NCBI GenBank assembly: GCA_030540715.1
Contig: JAUNVQ010000015.1
Span: forward strand, 1 to 64,000
Origin: Actinomycetaceae bacterium
GTDB taxonomy: Bacteria > Actinomycetota > Actinomycetes > Actinomycetales > Actinomycetaceae
DNA length: 64,000 nucleotides
Direction: 5' to 3'
Part shown: in pieces, positions 1 to 8,061 of the stretch
How the letters are laid out: each line of letters opens with the position of its first letter
How positions within the stretch are numbered: position 1 is the stretch's first letter
The notes under the pieces: model-generated
What the model saw: the letters and a program-made list of their open reading frames with translations, nothing else
Told to the model about the DNA's origin: nothing
Databases searched by the model: none
Position numbers and translations under genes: made by a program

Positions 1-447
1 CCTGTTGATTCGCCTTCTGTGCCAAAGCCTGGTTCTGATACCTCAAAGCCGGCAGGTAAACCTACAACTCCTGCACATAAACCAACTTCGACTGTCACGG
101 CTCCTTCTGGTACACCTTTACAAGGAAACAAAGATTCAGCGACGTCAACTGACTTGTCAGGTCACTTTGATGTTTCCGATAGTAGCAATACTGGGAACAA
201 GAACGATCAAGATGGCTTGGGTGGAAAGGATTTTGACACCAAGAACCCTCAAGAGCATAAGGGTGACAGTGGTGGTCAGGGTGATGTAAACAATGACCCT
301 AAGATACAAACAGTATTGCAATCAGGGAAAACACTGCCTTTAGCGACAACCGGTTCGGCTGCAACATCGTTGGCAGGCTGGGCGATAGTAGTATCCCTTA
401 TTGGTGGACTGGCGATGGTCACACGTCGGCAATATCGGCAACGATAA
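1..447 (+). CDS. C-terminal part of a sortase-anchored surface protein (5' end outside window)
   Basis: The reading frame is open from base 1, so only about the last 148 residues are present. The visible part is a Pro/Thr/Ser/Lys-rich, low-complexity wall-spanning stretch. It ends with a cell-wall sorting signal: the pentapeptide LATTG (bases 340-354), a hydrophobic segment of about 20 residues, and the basic tail RRQYRQR. LAxTG is the form recognised by class E sortases in many Actinobacteria (known of the family), so the protein is probably linked to peptidoglycan. LPxTG-type recognition is less likely, because the preceding LPLATTG has one residue too many between P and TG. The function of the missing exposed domain cannot be judged. 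An in-frame GTG at base 19 is only an internal codon. Confidence 0.85.
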   Translation, partial: PVDSPSVPKPGSDTSKPAGKPTTPAHKPTSTVTAPSGTPLQGNKDSATSTDLSGHFDVSDSSNTGNKNDQDGLGGKDFDTKNPQEHKGDSGGQGDVNNDPKIQTVLQSGKTLPLATTGSAATSLAGWAIVVSLIGGLAMVTRRQYRQR

Positions 448-660
448 TTATTGTGCTGCCAGCCGGAATTGAGTATTTCCTCCAAAGCGGCTAGGTAGCC
501 AGTCTGATACTCTTGCTGTTCCTTGGTGCGGGGCAAGGTTTACGCGCAGAGGGGGTGAGTTGTCGTACTTAACGCACTCCCTTGGAGCAAAACCTTGCTC
601 CGCATTATTCTTCTTCGGCAGTATGTAGCGTGTTTTTGGGTGGAGAGCTGTTATGAGGGG

Positions 661-720
661 GAGATGTGGGGTTCAACGAGGCACCCCTTGAGGATTAACG
701 AGATGTAAGGCTCAACGGGG
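661..720. repeat. Imperfect 21-bp direct repeat
   Basis: Bases 661-681 and 700-720 are two copies of a 21-bp unit of the form GAGATGTnnGGnTCAACGnGG, matching at 17 of 21 positions and spaced 39 bp start to start. The second copy supplies the right arm of the terminator-like hairpin at 684-725. Function unknown. Confidence 0.6.
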
Positions 721-725
721 TTTTT
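684..725 (+). terminator. Possible rho-independent terminator
   Basis: CCCCTTGAG (684-692) can pair with CTCAACGGGG (711-720) with one bulged base and an 18-base loop, followed directly by TTTTT (721-725). It would terminate plus-strand transcripts from the surface-protein gene, but it lies 240 bases past that stop codon. Confidence 0.4.
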
Positions 726-800
726 CATTGCGCAACCGTGCCCGTATCATCAACCAGTAGCGATGGGATTGTTTCTTGCGTGGGGAAGATGTATGGTGGG

Positions 801-1658
801 CTATTCGAAAACTACTGTGCGGGTGCCGTTAAGGATAACACGGTGTTCCGAGTGCCAGGCTACGGCTTGGGCGAGGACTAGGCGTTCGACGTCTTGGCCC
901 TTTTCTACCATTGAGGCAATGGTATCGCGGTGAGATACACGTGTGACTTCCTGGGCGATGATTGGGCCTTCGTCAAGGTCAGCGGTAACGTAGTGGGCTG
1001 TGGCGCCAATAAGTTTCACACCGCGTTCGTGAGCTTGACGGTAAGGGCGTGCTCCCTTGAAAGAGGGCAGGAATGAGTGGTGTATGTTGATGACACGTCC
1101 GTGAAGTTTTTGACAGACCTTTTCTGACAGAATCTGCATGTAGCGTGCAAGCACAACCAGCTCAACTTTTTCGGCATCAATGAGGTTGAGTAACTGTTTT
1201 TCAGCATCATCCTTGGTGGCTTTCGTTACTGGAATACACAAAAATGGGGCATCATAAAACTGTGCAATAGTAGCAAGGTCAGGGTGGTTACCCACAACGG
1301 CAACAACATCGATAGGCAAATGCACTGACTTCGAGCGATAAAGTAGGTCTGCCAGACAATGACCTTCCTTAGATACCATAATAATTGTGCGAAGCCTACG
1401 CCCTACAACATCAATCTCCCAGTTCATTGAATAATCTTTAGCAAGTGGCTTAAATGAAGTGCGTACCTTATCAACAGTATGCGGGGTGTGGATCTCAACC
1501 CGCATAAAAAAGATGTCATTTTCGGGGTCATCGTATTGCTGAGAATCAACAATGTTACCCTCCAAGTTCACAATAAATTCTGATACGGCATGAACAATCC
1601 CCGGTTTATCAGGACACGAAAGAGTAATAACAAGATGTGAAGTGCGAGATGAATTCAT
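801..1658 (-). CDS. purU: Formyltetrahydrofolate deformylase PurU
   Basis: The 285-residue protein hydrolyses 10-formyl-THF to THF and formate, supplying formate for purine synthesis and balancing one-carbon pools in the cytosol. The N-terminus (about residues 8-90) is an ACT domain beginning VITLSCPDKPGIVHAV. The C-terminal formyltransferase domain carries the catalytic stretch NIHHSFLPSFKGARPY and the later LDEGPIIAQE motif. Length fits the family (about 280-290). A start 34 codons upstream would add an unrelated hydrophobic peptide. The chosen ATG at 1658 lies exactly seven bases behind a good promoter, so translation is probably leaderless. The folate theme continues at glyA-folD. Confidence 0.95.
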   Translation of the reverse strand: MNSSRTSHLVITLSCPDKPGIVHAVSEFIVNLEGNIVDSQQYDDPENDIFFMRVEIHTPHTVDKVRTSFKPLAKDYSMNWEIDVVGRRLRTIIMVSKEGHCLADLLYRSKSVHLPIDVVAVVGNHPDLATIAQFYDAPFLCIPVTKATKDDAEKQLLNLIDAEKVELVVLARYMQILSEKVCQKLHGRVINIHHSFLPSFKGARPYRQAHERGVKLIGATAHYVTADLDEGPIIAQEVTRVSHRDTIASMVEKGQDVERLVLAQAVAWHSEHRVILNGTRTVVFE

Positions 1659-1694
1659 GGTGTTGATTCTATCAGGGAACAAGAGGACGCCCAA
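1659..1694 (-). promoter_or_regulatory. purU promoter, leaderless type
   Basis: Read on the minus strand: -35 TTGGGC (1694-1689), a 17-bp spacer, -10 TAGAAT (1671-1666), then seven bases to the ATG at 1658. Transcription would begin at or within a base or two of the start codon, and no Shine-Dalgarno sequence is needed. Confidence 0.65.
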
Positions 1695-1834
1695 TAATGC
1701 CTTGAAGAGACAAAATGTGACAAAAACAATGATGCTTCGGTAGCGATAATAATCGCTCATGTTAGTGCCCTTGTTGTTAAGGAAGTCCTTATTGTTTTTA
1801 TATGGTTTTTATTGGTAGTAAATAGTTTTTCTGA

Positions 1835-1877
1835 TTGACATGGGCAAATAGACATTACGATAATGATTCTCATGAGA
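1835..1877 (+). promoter_or_regulatory. znuA promoter with overlapping Zur/Fur-like box
   Basis: -35 TTGACA (1835-1840), 18-bp spacer, -10 GATAAT (1859-1864), then seven bases to the ATG at 1872. Bases 1859-1877 form a Fur-superfamily-like box that matches the classical 19-bp Fur consensus at 14 positions. The box covers the -10 element and the start codon, so a bound repressor would block transcription. Because the operon encodes a zinc-type ABC transporter, Zur is the likeliest regulator (inference). No Zur gene is in the window. Confidence 0.65.
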
Positions 1878-3017
1878 AATAAACGAGTATTGTTTTCACT
1901 AATGGCAGCAACCGTCCTTGCCGCTGCCGGATGTACACCATCAACATCTGGAAATGCGGAAGGAAAACTGCAAGTAATGGCAAGTTTTTACCCACTGCAG
2001 TTTATTGCCGAAAAAGTTGGTGGTGACGCGGTACAGGTTACATCAATAACTCCAGCCGGAGCTGAACCACATGATATTGAGATTTCGGCAAAAACACAGG
2101 CTGATATCGCTCAAGCTGATGCGGTAGTGTACCTTCAAGGTTTTCAACCATCCATTGACAAAGCCGTTAAAGAAGCATCGCCAAAAAACATTGCCGACGT
2201 GTCAAAAGTCGTCGACCTTGTCGATATCGCCGCACATAGGCACGGCAAGCAGGATGATGAACATCGCGACGATGGTAAAGATGCTACATCAAATGATCGC
2301 CACGATCACCAAGACGGTGCCCATGACCATGAAAATGAGGATGCACAGGATGGTCATAACCATGAAGCAGCGAAAGATGAGCACAATGAACACAAGGGCA
2401 GCCACGGTCACGAGAACACGGAAGAAGAGCACGGTCACGACCGTGGAGAAAGCGACCACGACCATGAGGGGAAAGAAGGACATCATCATGATATCGGCGG
2501 TAAGGACCCGCATTTCTGGTTAGATCCCAAGCGTATGGAAAAAGCTGTCGATGAAGTTGAAAAGGTTTTTTCCGAAGCTGCCCCCAAGCATAAATCCACC
2601 TTTGCTGCCAATGCAAAAGTGGTAAAACAACAGCTTCACGATCTTAACGAACGTTACGATACAACACTGAAAAGATGCATCCAGCCAACTATAGTTGTTG
2701 GCCATGAAGCCTATGGATACTTGGCATCAAAATACCGTTTTCACCAAATCGGTGTTGCTGGTATCGATCCAGAACAAACAACATCACCTGCACGGTTGAA
2801 AGAAATATCGCAGGTGGTCAAGGACAATAAACTCAATGTTATCTTCACTGAAAGTAAAATCCAGGATAAAGATTCCAAGGTTTTAGCCGATGACTTAGGA
2901 ATCAAAACCCAGGTACTAGACCCTCTTGAAATCCATTCGGATACTTCTAAGGATTACATAAAAGTCATGGAAGATAATCTTGAGAAACTATCAACTGCAA
3001 TGCAGTGCACACAATGA
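1872..3017 (+). CDS. znuA: Zinc ABC transporter substrate-binding lipoprotein (ZnuA/AdcA type)
   Basis: Captures Zn2+ outside the membrane for the ZnuB/ZnuC pair encoded next. The product has 381 residues. A basic N-terminus and hydrophobic core end in the lipobox AAGC with lipid Cys21. Cluster A-1 folds lie on both sides of a highly charged His/Asp/Glu-rich loop (about residues 122-206). Such a loop is typical of zinc rather than manganese binding proteins. Likely metal ligands are the His in AEPHD (about 67), in DPHFWLDP (about 214) and in VGHEAYGYL (about 278). The start at 1872 was preferred over 1863 because it sits seven bases after the -10 element and yields a normal signal peptide. 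Confidence 0.93.
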   Translation: MRNKRVLFSLMAATVLAAAGCTPSTSGNAEGKLQVMASFYPLQFIAEKVGGDAVQVTSITPAGAEPHDIEISAKTQADIAQADAVVYLQGFQPSIDKAVKEASPKNIADVSKVVDLVDIAAHRHGKQDDEHRDDGKDATSNDRHDHQDGAHDHENEDAQDGHNHEAAKDEHNEHKGSHGHENTEEEHGHDRGESDHDHEGKEGHHHDIGGKDPHFWLDPKRMEKAVDEVEKVFSEAAPKHKSTFAANAKVVKQQLHDLNERYDTTLKRCIQPTIVVGHEAYGYLASKYRFHQIGVAGIDPEQTTSPARLKEISQVVKDNKLNVIFTESKIQDKDSKVLADDLGIKTQVLDPLEIHSDTSKDYIKVMEDNLEKLSTAMQCTQ

Positions 3018-3712
3018 GACTAATTGAAGATTCACATCAGTTACCCAGGCTTAAGGTGAGCGGACTTCACGTTAATTTGGGGGGCCATCCCATCATCCGC
3101 AACGTGTCGCTCACCTTAAAGCCAGGTGATGTTATTGCCCTAAAAGGTGTAAATGGCTCTGGCAAATCCACACTTCTTAAGGCAATTGCTGGTATCGTCA
3201 GCTACCACAAAGGCTCCATCACTGTGGGGAAAGTCCCCATTGCGTCTCAACGCTTATCAATCGGCTATGTTCCTCAACATGTATTAGTGAACTCGCCAAT
3301 GAGTGCAACGGCCAGCGAAGTTGTGGCAACAGGTTTACTGGGATCGGGGCATCTGTTTTTTCCGCGCAATAAAGCCCAGCAGATACAGCAGGCACTTCAC
3401 ATGGTGGGGCTTGCGCATCGCATCAAAGATCCCATTCATACATTCTCGGGTGGACAACAGCAAAGGGTTCTTATTGCCCGAGCACTTATCCGCACACCGG
3501 CATTTTTACTTCTTGATGAGCCTTTATCAGGTTCCGATCAGCAGTTCAAAAAAGAATTTGCCGTACTTCTTTCAACACTTGCACAGCAAAAAGTAGCTGT
3601 CCTTATCGCGCTCCACGAAGAGTCCGCACTAAGCGACCTCATTACACACACAATTTTTCTTCACGAGGGCGAAGTGGCTGCCACATCTGTTTGCGAAAAG
3701 GGGCTTCTATGA
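3014..3712 (+). CDS. znuC: Zinc ABC transporter ATP-binding protein
   Basis: The cytoplasmic ATPase that powers the zinc importer; 232 residues. Visible motifs are Walker A GVNGSGKST, the Q-loop region, the signature FSGGQQQRVLIARAL, Walker B FLLLDEP and a switch His (LHEE). Its ATG overlaps the znuA stop as ATGA (3014-3017), indicating translational coupling. A GTG nine bases upstream is the less likely start. Specificity for zinc rather than manganese is inferred from the His-rich partner and the Zur-like box. Confidence 0.93.
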   Translation: MRLIEDSHQLPRLKVSGLHVNLGGHPIIRNVSLTLKPGDVIALKGVNGSGKSTLLKAIAGIVSYHKGSITVGKVPIASQRLSIGYVPQHVLVNSPMSATASEVVATGLLGSGHLFFPRNKAQQIQQALHMVGLAHRIKDPIHTFSGGQQQRVLIARALIRTPAFLLLDEPLSGSDQQFKKEFAVLLSTLAQQKVAVLIALHEESALSDLITHTIFLHEGEVAATSVCEKGLL

Positions 3713-4587
3713 CGCTGTCTACTTGGACCGAATTATTAACCTCTCCATTTATGATCCGTTCACTACTAGTAGCAATATGTGTGGGAGGCAGTGCTCCAGT
3801 TATTGGCACATATCTGATACAGCGCCGTCTAGCACTGATGGGTGATGGGATAGGGCATGTGGCGCTTACCGGTGTGGCACTGGGATGGCTTGTAGGCAAC
3901 GCAATGAATATTGCGCCTGACCAGTTGGCAGTTCCAGGGGCAATTATTACATCAATTATCGGTGCGATTTTTATTGAGGAGCTTCGGGAAAAATCGCACA
4001 CATCACGAGACATTGCTTTGGCCCTCCTGTTTTATGGAGGTATTGCCACTGGCGTCCTCATTATTGGGTTAGCAGGAGGAACAACGGCAAATCTGACAAG
4101 CTACCTGTTCGGTTCGCTGGCCTCGGTTTCGTGGCAAGATGTGGTCATTGCCGCGCTGCTGGCTCTGCTTATTGCCGCAGTAGGACTCGGGCTTTATCCC
4201 GCGTTGTTTAGCATCACCTACGATGATGATTTTGCACGCTCAACGGGACTTCCTGTTGGCCGACTAAACTATCTTATTGCTGTGACAGCAGCTCTTACCG
4301 TTGCCACCGCAATGCGGGTCGTAGGCGTGCTTCTTGTGAGCGCCATTATGATCGTCCCAGTTGTTATAGCTCAACTGTATGCACGATCCTTTTATTCAAC
4401 AATGCTTTTTGGAATGTTCAACGGCACTATTCTATGTGTTAGTGGCCTTATTATTTCATATTTCCACCCAGTATCACCCGGGGCAACCATCGTTGTTACA
4501 GCAATAGTAGTACTCATAATTGGGACGGTAATCGCACAGTTGATGCAACGAAACACACTCCATAAAAGCTCTACAAACCATGCATGA
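3709..4587 (+). CDS. znuB: Zinc ABC transporter permease
   Basis: A polytopic ABC-3 family membrane protein of 292 residues with about eight hydrophobic segments. It forms the metal channel of the importer. Characteristic stretches are the early LIQRRLALMGDGIGHVAL motif and, near the end, LLVSAIMIVPVVIAQL. The start overlaps the stop of the ATPase gene as ATGA (3709-3712), so znuA, znuC and znuB form a tightly coupled operon. It ends 30 bases before the convergent lutC stop codon. No strong terminator is visible between them. Confidence 0.92.
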   Translation: MTLSTWTELLTSPFMIRSLLVAICVGGSAPVIGTYLIQRRLALMGDGIGHVALTGVALGWLVGNAMNIAPDQLAVPGAIITSIIGAIFIEELREKSHTSRDIALALLFYGGIATGVLIIGLAGGTTANLTSYLFGSLASVSWQDVVIAALLALLIAAVGLGLYPALFSITYDDDFARSTGLPVGRLNYLIAVTAALTVATAMRVVGVLLVSAIMIVPVVIAQLYARSFYSTMLFGMFNGTILCVSGLIISYFHPVSPGATIVVTAIVVLIIGTVIAQLMQRNTLHKSSTNHA

Positions 4588-4617
4588 AATAAGATTCACA
4601 GCAGGCAAACAGTCATA

Positions 4618-5478
4618 CTAATCGCGCACAATAATCACGTGTAAGTTACGTGGGCCATGTACACCATCCACACGGATGAGCTCAATATCAGAGGTTGCCG
4701 ACGGGCCTGCAATCCAGGTACATGCACGTAAAGGATGACGAGATAGTACCTTTACTGCCTGCGGAACTGTGGGATACACTGTGGAAGCAAAAACAACACA
4801 CACATGTGTATCTGGTACCAAAGAAATTGCGCGCCGCCCCTGGTCGGGTGTGCCGTCTAACATAATTGTGCCAGTATGGCTTACCGCGCAACGTGACGAA
4901 GTGACAACGGCATTGATCTGATCTAGTGCATGGTGACTCAGTGGCTTGTCCAATGAATCAATATGTATCTGCTTTTTCTGCAGCTTCTGCAACCACTGTT
5001 TATCAAGGCCTTCGGGGACAACAATACTGGAAGAATCTTCTAAAGCCTTCGCAATAGCACCAGGAATCTTGCGGGTGCTATCAACTACCTGCACCTGCGC
5101 CTTATAGTCAATCAGTGCATTCTTAAACACCTCTATAACAGGATCGGAACCAGGCGCATTGTCACTGCTACTGATATAGCCACGTGAAGGTTCTGGAGCT
5201 TCAATGGGATTAGCAACCAATGCCTTACGGATACTACCAAGAACAGCAGCCTTAGCAGATTGCGTGTATTCATCTGATAATACGTCAACACCGTGAGAGC
5301 CATGAGTAGCGCAGTTGCAATTATGTGAAGAAATCAGCGATGGTTGGTCAGTGACATTGCCTACCGTGCTCTCAGCACGATTGACAAAGCGTGCATCTGA
5401 AACATCATCCGCATTATCGGCAGGCGCACGATGGGAAGTACCTGTAGGTTGGAAGCGAGAAATATTGTGACTAATCAT
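4618..5478 (-). CDS. lutC: Lactate utilization protein C (LUD domain)
   Basis: LutC is the third subunit of the LutABC complex that oxidises L-lactate to pyruvate. The 286-residue protein carries a LUD/DUF162 domain (about residues 75-286) including AVSHTGTIMLDGTPDQGRR and the C-terminal GVHGPRNLHVIIV. The first 75 residues are an uncommon, probably disordered extension with HNCNCATHGSHG (Cys54, Cys56). The start at 5478 has a good Shine-Dalgarno (AAGAAGG) and overlaps the end of lutB by eight bases. An upstream start would run deep into lutB. Cys/His pairs in the extension echo a CxCxC in the LutB extension. Confidence 0.9.
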   Translation of the reverse strand: MISHNISRFQPTGTSHRAPADNADDVSDARFVNRAESTVGNVTDQPSLISSHNCNCATHGSHGVDVLSDEYTQSAKAAVLGSIRKALVANPIEAPEPSRGYISSSDNAPGSDPVIEVFKNALIDYKAQVQVVDSTRKIPGAIAKALEDSSSIVVPEGLDKQWLQKLQKKQIHIDSLDKPLSHHALDQINAVVTSSRCAVSHTGTIMLDGTPDQGRRAISLVPDTHVCVVFASTVYPTVPQAVKVLSRHPLRACTWIAGPSATSDIELIRVDGVHGPRNLHVIIVRD

Positions 5479-7132
5479 TGTTGCCTTCTTTCTTGCTGGA
5501 GGAAGCTCCTGCAGCTTCGCCCTCTTCTTTCCACCATTGTCTAAATGACTTTGCCGGTGGGGCGGGGATATCGTGAGCGTCGGTCCACGTTGCCGCCACG
5601 GGAAGTGGAATATGCCCAATGCTTTGTGTTTTGCCACCAAGTGGGCGTGCAAGTGTGGTCATTTTGCCAACCATCTTCATTCGTGAACCACTGCGCATCA
5701 CGCTGGATGCTGCTTTCATGGCAACATCCCAACCAGTTGGAAGGCCGTGCCCTCGCCCAGCATCTTGATATTTACGACGATTTTCCACAATAATGCCAGG
5801 TAAATCAATATGAGCCGGGCAAGCATCAGCACACGCATTGCACAGTGAACACGCAAATGGCAGCGTAGAGTTAGGATCGTCATGGCTGAAACTATCGGTA
5901 AGCTGTGGTGTTAAACAAATACCGATAGGGCCTGGATAAACAGAATTATAGGCGTGACCGCCAACTTGCTCATATACTGGGCAAATATTCAAACATGCGC
6001 CACAGCGAATACACGATAATGCCTCGCAGCCAACAGGGTCAGCCAGCACCCGTGAACGTGCATTATCAAGCAAAATAAGATGGAACTCTTGAGGTCCATC
6101 GCCTGGGGTGACACCTGTCCAAAACGATGTATATGGGTTCATTCTTTCACCGGTGGCACTACGTGGAAGAAGCTGAGCAAAAACCTCTGCATCTTGATAG
6201 GTCGGAACCAGTTTTTCCACACCCATCACCGTGATTAGCGTTTTTGGTAGGGTTAAGCACATGCGGCCATTGCCTTCAGATTCAAATACCGTTAAAGTAC
6301 CGGTTTCAGCGATCCCCATATTGGAGCCTGAAAAAGCAACCTCAGCATTAAGAAACTTTTTCCGAAGATGCTCGCGCGCAGCCATAGCTAGACGGCGCGG
6401 TTCAAAGGTCAGATCGTCTGGGGCATCACCCATACGTCCTTCGAAAATAGCACGCACTTCAGCGCGATTACGGTGAATCGCTGGAACCACAATATGTGAT
6501 GGCATATCGATGGCTAGCTGAACAATCATTTCGGCCAGGTCAGTTTCCCACGCAGCAACCCCGACATCGGCCAGTTCCTCGTTAAGGTTAATTTCTTGGG
6601 TCGCCATGGACTTAACCTTAACAACCTCGTCCACGCCCTTTTCTTTGACCAGGGCCACAGCTATCTGGCATGCTTCTTTCGCGTCACGTGCCCAGTGAAC
6701 AATACCCCCACGAGCCGTCACATTGCGTTCAAATTGTTCAAGAAGCTCCGGCAGGTGAGCCTGTGTGTAGCGTTTAATTTCAGAGGCCGATTGACGTAAA
6801 TCTTCCCAGTCGGGCATTTCGTCAACGCGCATAGCGCGTTTATTGCGAATGGTCGTAGTGGCGTGGCCAATATTTCTGCGCAACTGGGTATTTCGTAACT
6901 GTTCTTTTGCGCAGTCAGCAAAGAATCGTCCCCACCGAAGAGGTTGGTCAGGAATAGGGTGACCCGGTGACCATGTTTCAGGAGTACGCTCAATTATTTC
7001 GCGCCGCCCAGAGGTCTTGCCACCAGTGGTACTGCAGTGACATGTACACGATGACGAGGGGGCCTCTGGTTGATACGACGCATGTTGCGTCTTTTGAAAA
7101 AAATTCTTGTTTTCTAGCATTTCACGTAACAT
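5471..7132 (-). CDS. lutB: Lactate utilization iron-sulfur protein B
   Basis: The electron-transfer subunit of lactate oxidation; 553 residues. Order of domains: an N-terminal extension of about 105 residues with CTCHC (Cys29, 31, 33), a LUD domain (about 120-365), then two 4Fe-4S motifs with Cys374/377/380/384 and Cys428/431/434/438 (CPA ending). A C-terminal tail of about 100 residues follows. The family usually has about 470-510 residues, so the N-terminal extension accounts for the excess. The ATG at 7132 shares one base with the lutA stop (TAATG). This favours it over a start 13 codons upstream inside lutA. Confidence 0.92.
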   Translation of the reverse strand: MLREMLENKNFFQKTQHASYQPEAPSSSCTCHCSTTGGKTSGRREIIERTPETWSPGHPIPDQPLRWGRFFADCAKEQLRNTQLRRNIGHATTTIRNKRAMRVDEMPDWEDLRQSASEIKRYTQAHLPELLEQFERNVTARGGIVHWARDAKEACQIAVALVKEKGVDEVVKVKSMATQEINLNEELADVGVAAWETDLAEMIVQLAIDMPSHIVVPAIHRNRAEVRAIFEGRMGDAPDDLTFEPRRLAMAAREHLRKKFLNAEVAFSGSNMGIAETGTLTVFESEGNGRMCLTLPKTLITVMGVEKLVPTYQDAEVFAQLLPRSATGERMNPYTSFWTGVTPGDGPQEFHLILLDNARSRVLADPVGCEALSCIRCGACLNICPVYEQVGGHAYNSVYPGPIGICLTPQLTDSFSHDDPNSTLPFACSLCNACADACPAHIDLPGIIVENRRKYQDAGRGHGLPTGWDVAMKAASSVMRSGSRMKMVGKMTTLARPLGGKTQSIGHIPLPVAATWTDAHDIPAPPAKSFRQWWKEEGEAAGASSSKKEGNND

Positions 7133-7920
7133 TATGCCCCCACTTTCGTTGTTGATGCAGGTGCCACCCACGGATTGTCCTGCGAGCCAGCCAGGACTTC
7201 AGCCAAATGCATAATACGGATACCTGAATGGATACGTGACAGGCCTCCTCCAATATGCATAAGGCATGAATAGTCACCAGCTACCAAAATTTCTGCTTTT
7301 GTTGACACAACATTTGCCATCTTTTTAGCAAGCATAGCCGTGGAAACATCTTTATTTTTCAATGCAAAAGTACCACCGAAACCGCAGCAGGAGGCTTCCT
7401 CTGGAAGAGGAACAAAATCAATGCCACCAACATTTTGCAGGAGACGATACGGCTTGTCCGCCACCTTCGCAATACGCATCGAGTGACATGTGGGATGATA
7501 GGTCACTCGATGGGGAAAATATGCTCCCACATCATCTGTACCAAGAACATCGACCAATAGTTCAGACAGCTCATAGGTGCGCGAAGCAATTGCTTGTGCA
7601 TAGTGGGCAAGTTTGCGAAGCCCTGCATCTTCTGCCACTAACTGCTGCTGATGTCGAATAGAACCAGTACATGAACCTGAGGGGACAACAATTGCATCCC
7701 AGGTTCCATCAAGAACTGGCATGAATGTTTCCACGTGATTTTTAATCAATGGAATGGATTCAGGATAGTAACCAGTGTTAATGTGCATCTGCCCGCAGCA
7801 TCCCTGGCTTTCAGGGAAAACTACCGTATGCCCTAGACGCCGCAGCAGATGGACGGTTGCCTGTGACGCTTGTGGAAACATCACATCAGATATACATGTG
7901 GCAAAAAGTGCAATTTTCAT
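7132..7920 (-). CDS. lutA: Lactate utilization protein A (CCG-domain)
   Basis: LutA is the 262-residue CCG-domain subunit, related to the glycolate oxidase GlpC/heterodisulfide reductase fold. It works with LutB and LutC in cytoplasmic lactate oxidation. The two CCG motifs are at residues 41-43 (GCCGQMH) and 178-180 (SCCGFGG), with further Cys in SGSCTGSIRH and YHPTCH. The ATG at 7920 follows the Shine-Dalgarno AAAAGG with five bases between. An alternative start 12 codons upstream lacks such a site. The gene follows the lactate permease on the same strand after 141 bases. Confidence 0.93.
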   Translation of the reverse strand: MKIALFATCISDVMFPQASQATVHLLRRLGHTVVFPESQGCCGQMHINTGYYPESIPLIKNHVETFMPVLDGTWDAIVVPSGSCTGSIRHQQQLVAEDAGLRKLAHYAQAIASRTYELSELLVDVLGTDDVGAYFPHRVTYHPTCHSMRIAKVADKPYRLLQNVGGIDFVPLPEEASCCGFGGTFALKNKDVSTAMLAKKMANVVSTKAEILVAGDYSCLMHIGGGLSRIHSGIRIMHLAEVLAGSQDNPWVAPASTTKVGA

Positions 7921-8061
7921 GAGTACCTTTTCTTCCGTGGTTGCTATAAAGGACAAACGATAAGGAGGACAAGTGGATGTGATGAAGGTCCCGATACGCG
8001 GGTTTTACCGCTTTGAGCCAAGACCTCAGCGAAAGACCACATCGACCTGTTCATGGTTGAG

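Larger units (their letters stand above)
448..800. other. Intergenic region between two convergent genes
   Basis: No convincing gene is seen in these 353 bases. There is a short perfect hairpin at 584-601 (GGAGCAA, 4-base loop, TTGCTCC) without a T-run. The direct repeat and terminator-like structure listed separately lie further right. Confidence 0.5.

Noticed and set aside
2155-2523. Met/Thr-rich frame inside znuA
   Set aside because: It is the alternative-frame shadow of the His/Asp-rich zinc loop.
7132-7171. Upstream start for LutB inside lutA
   Set aside because: The TAATG overlap at 7132 gives a normal coupled start; the earlier codon would overlap lutA by 40 bases without a ribosome site.
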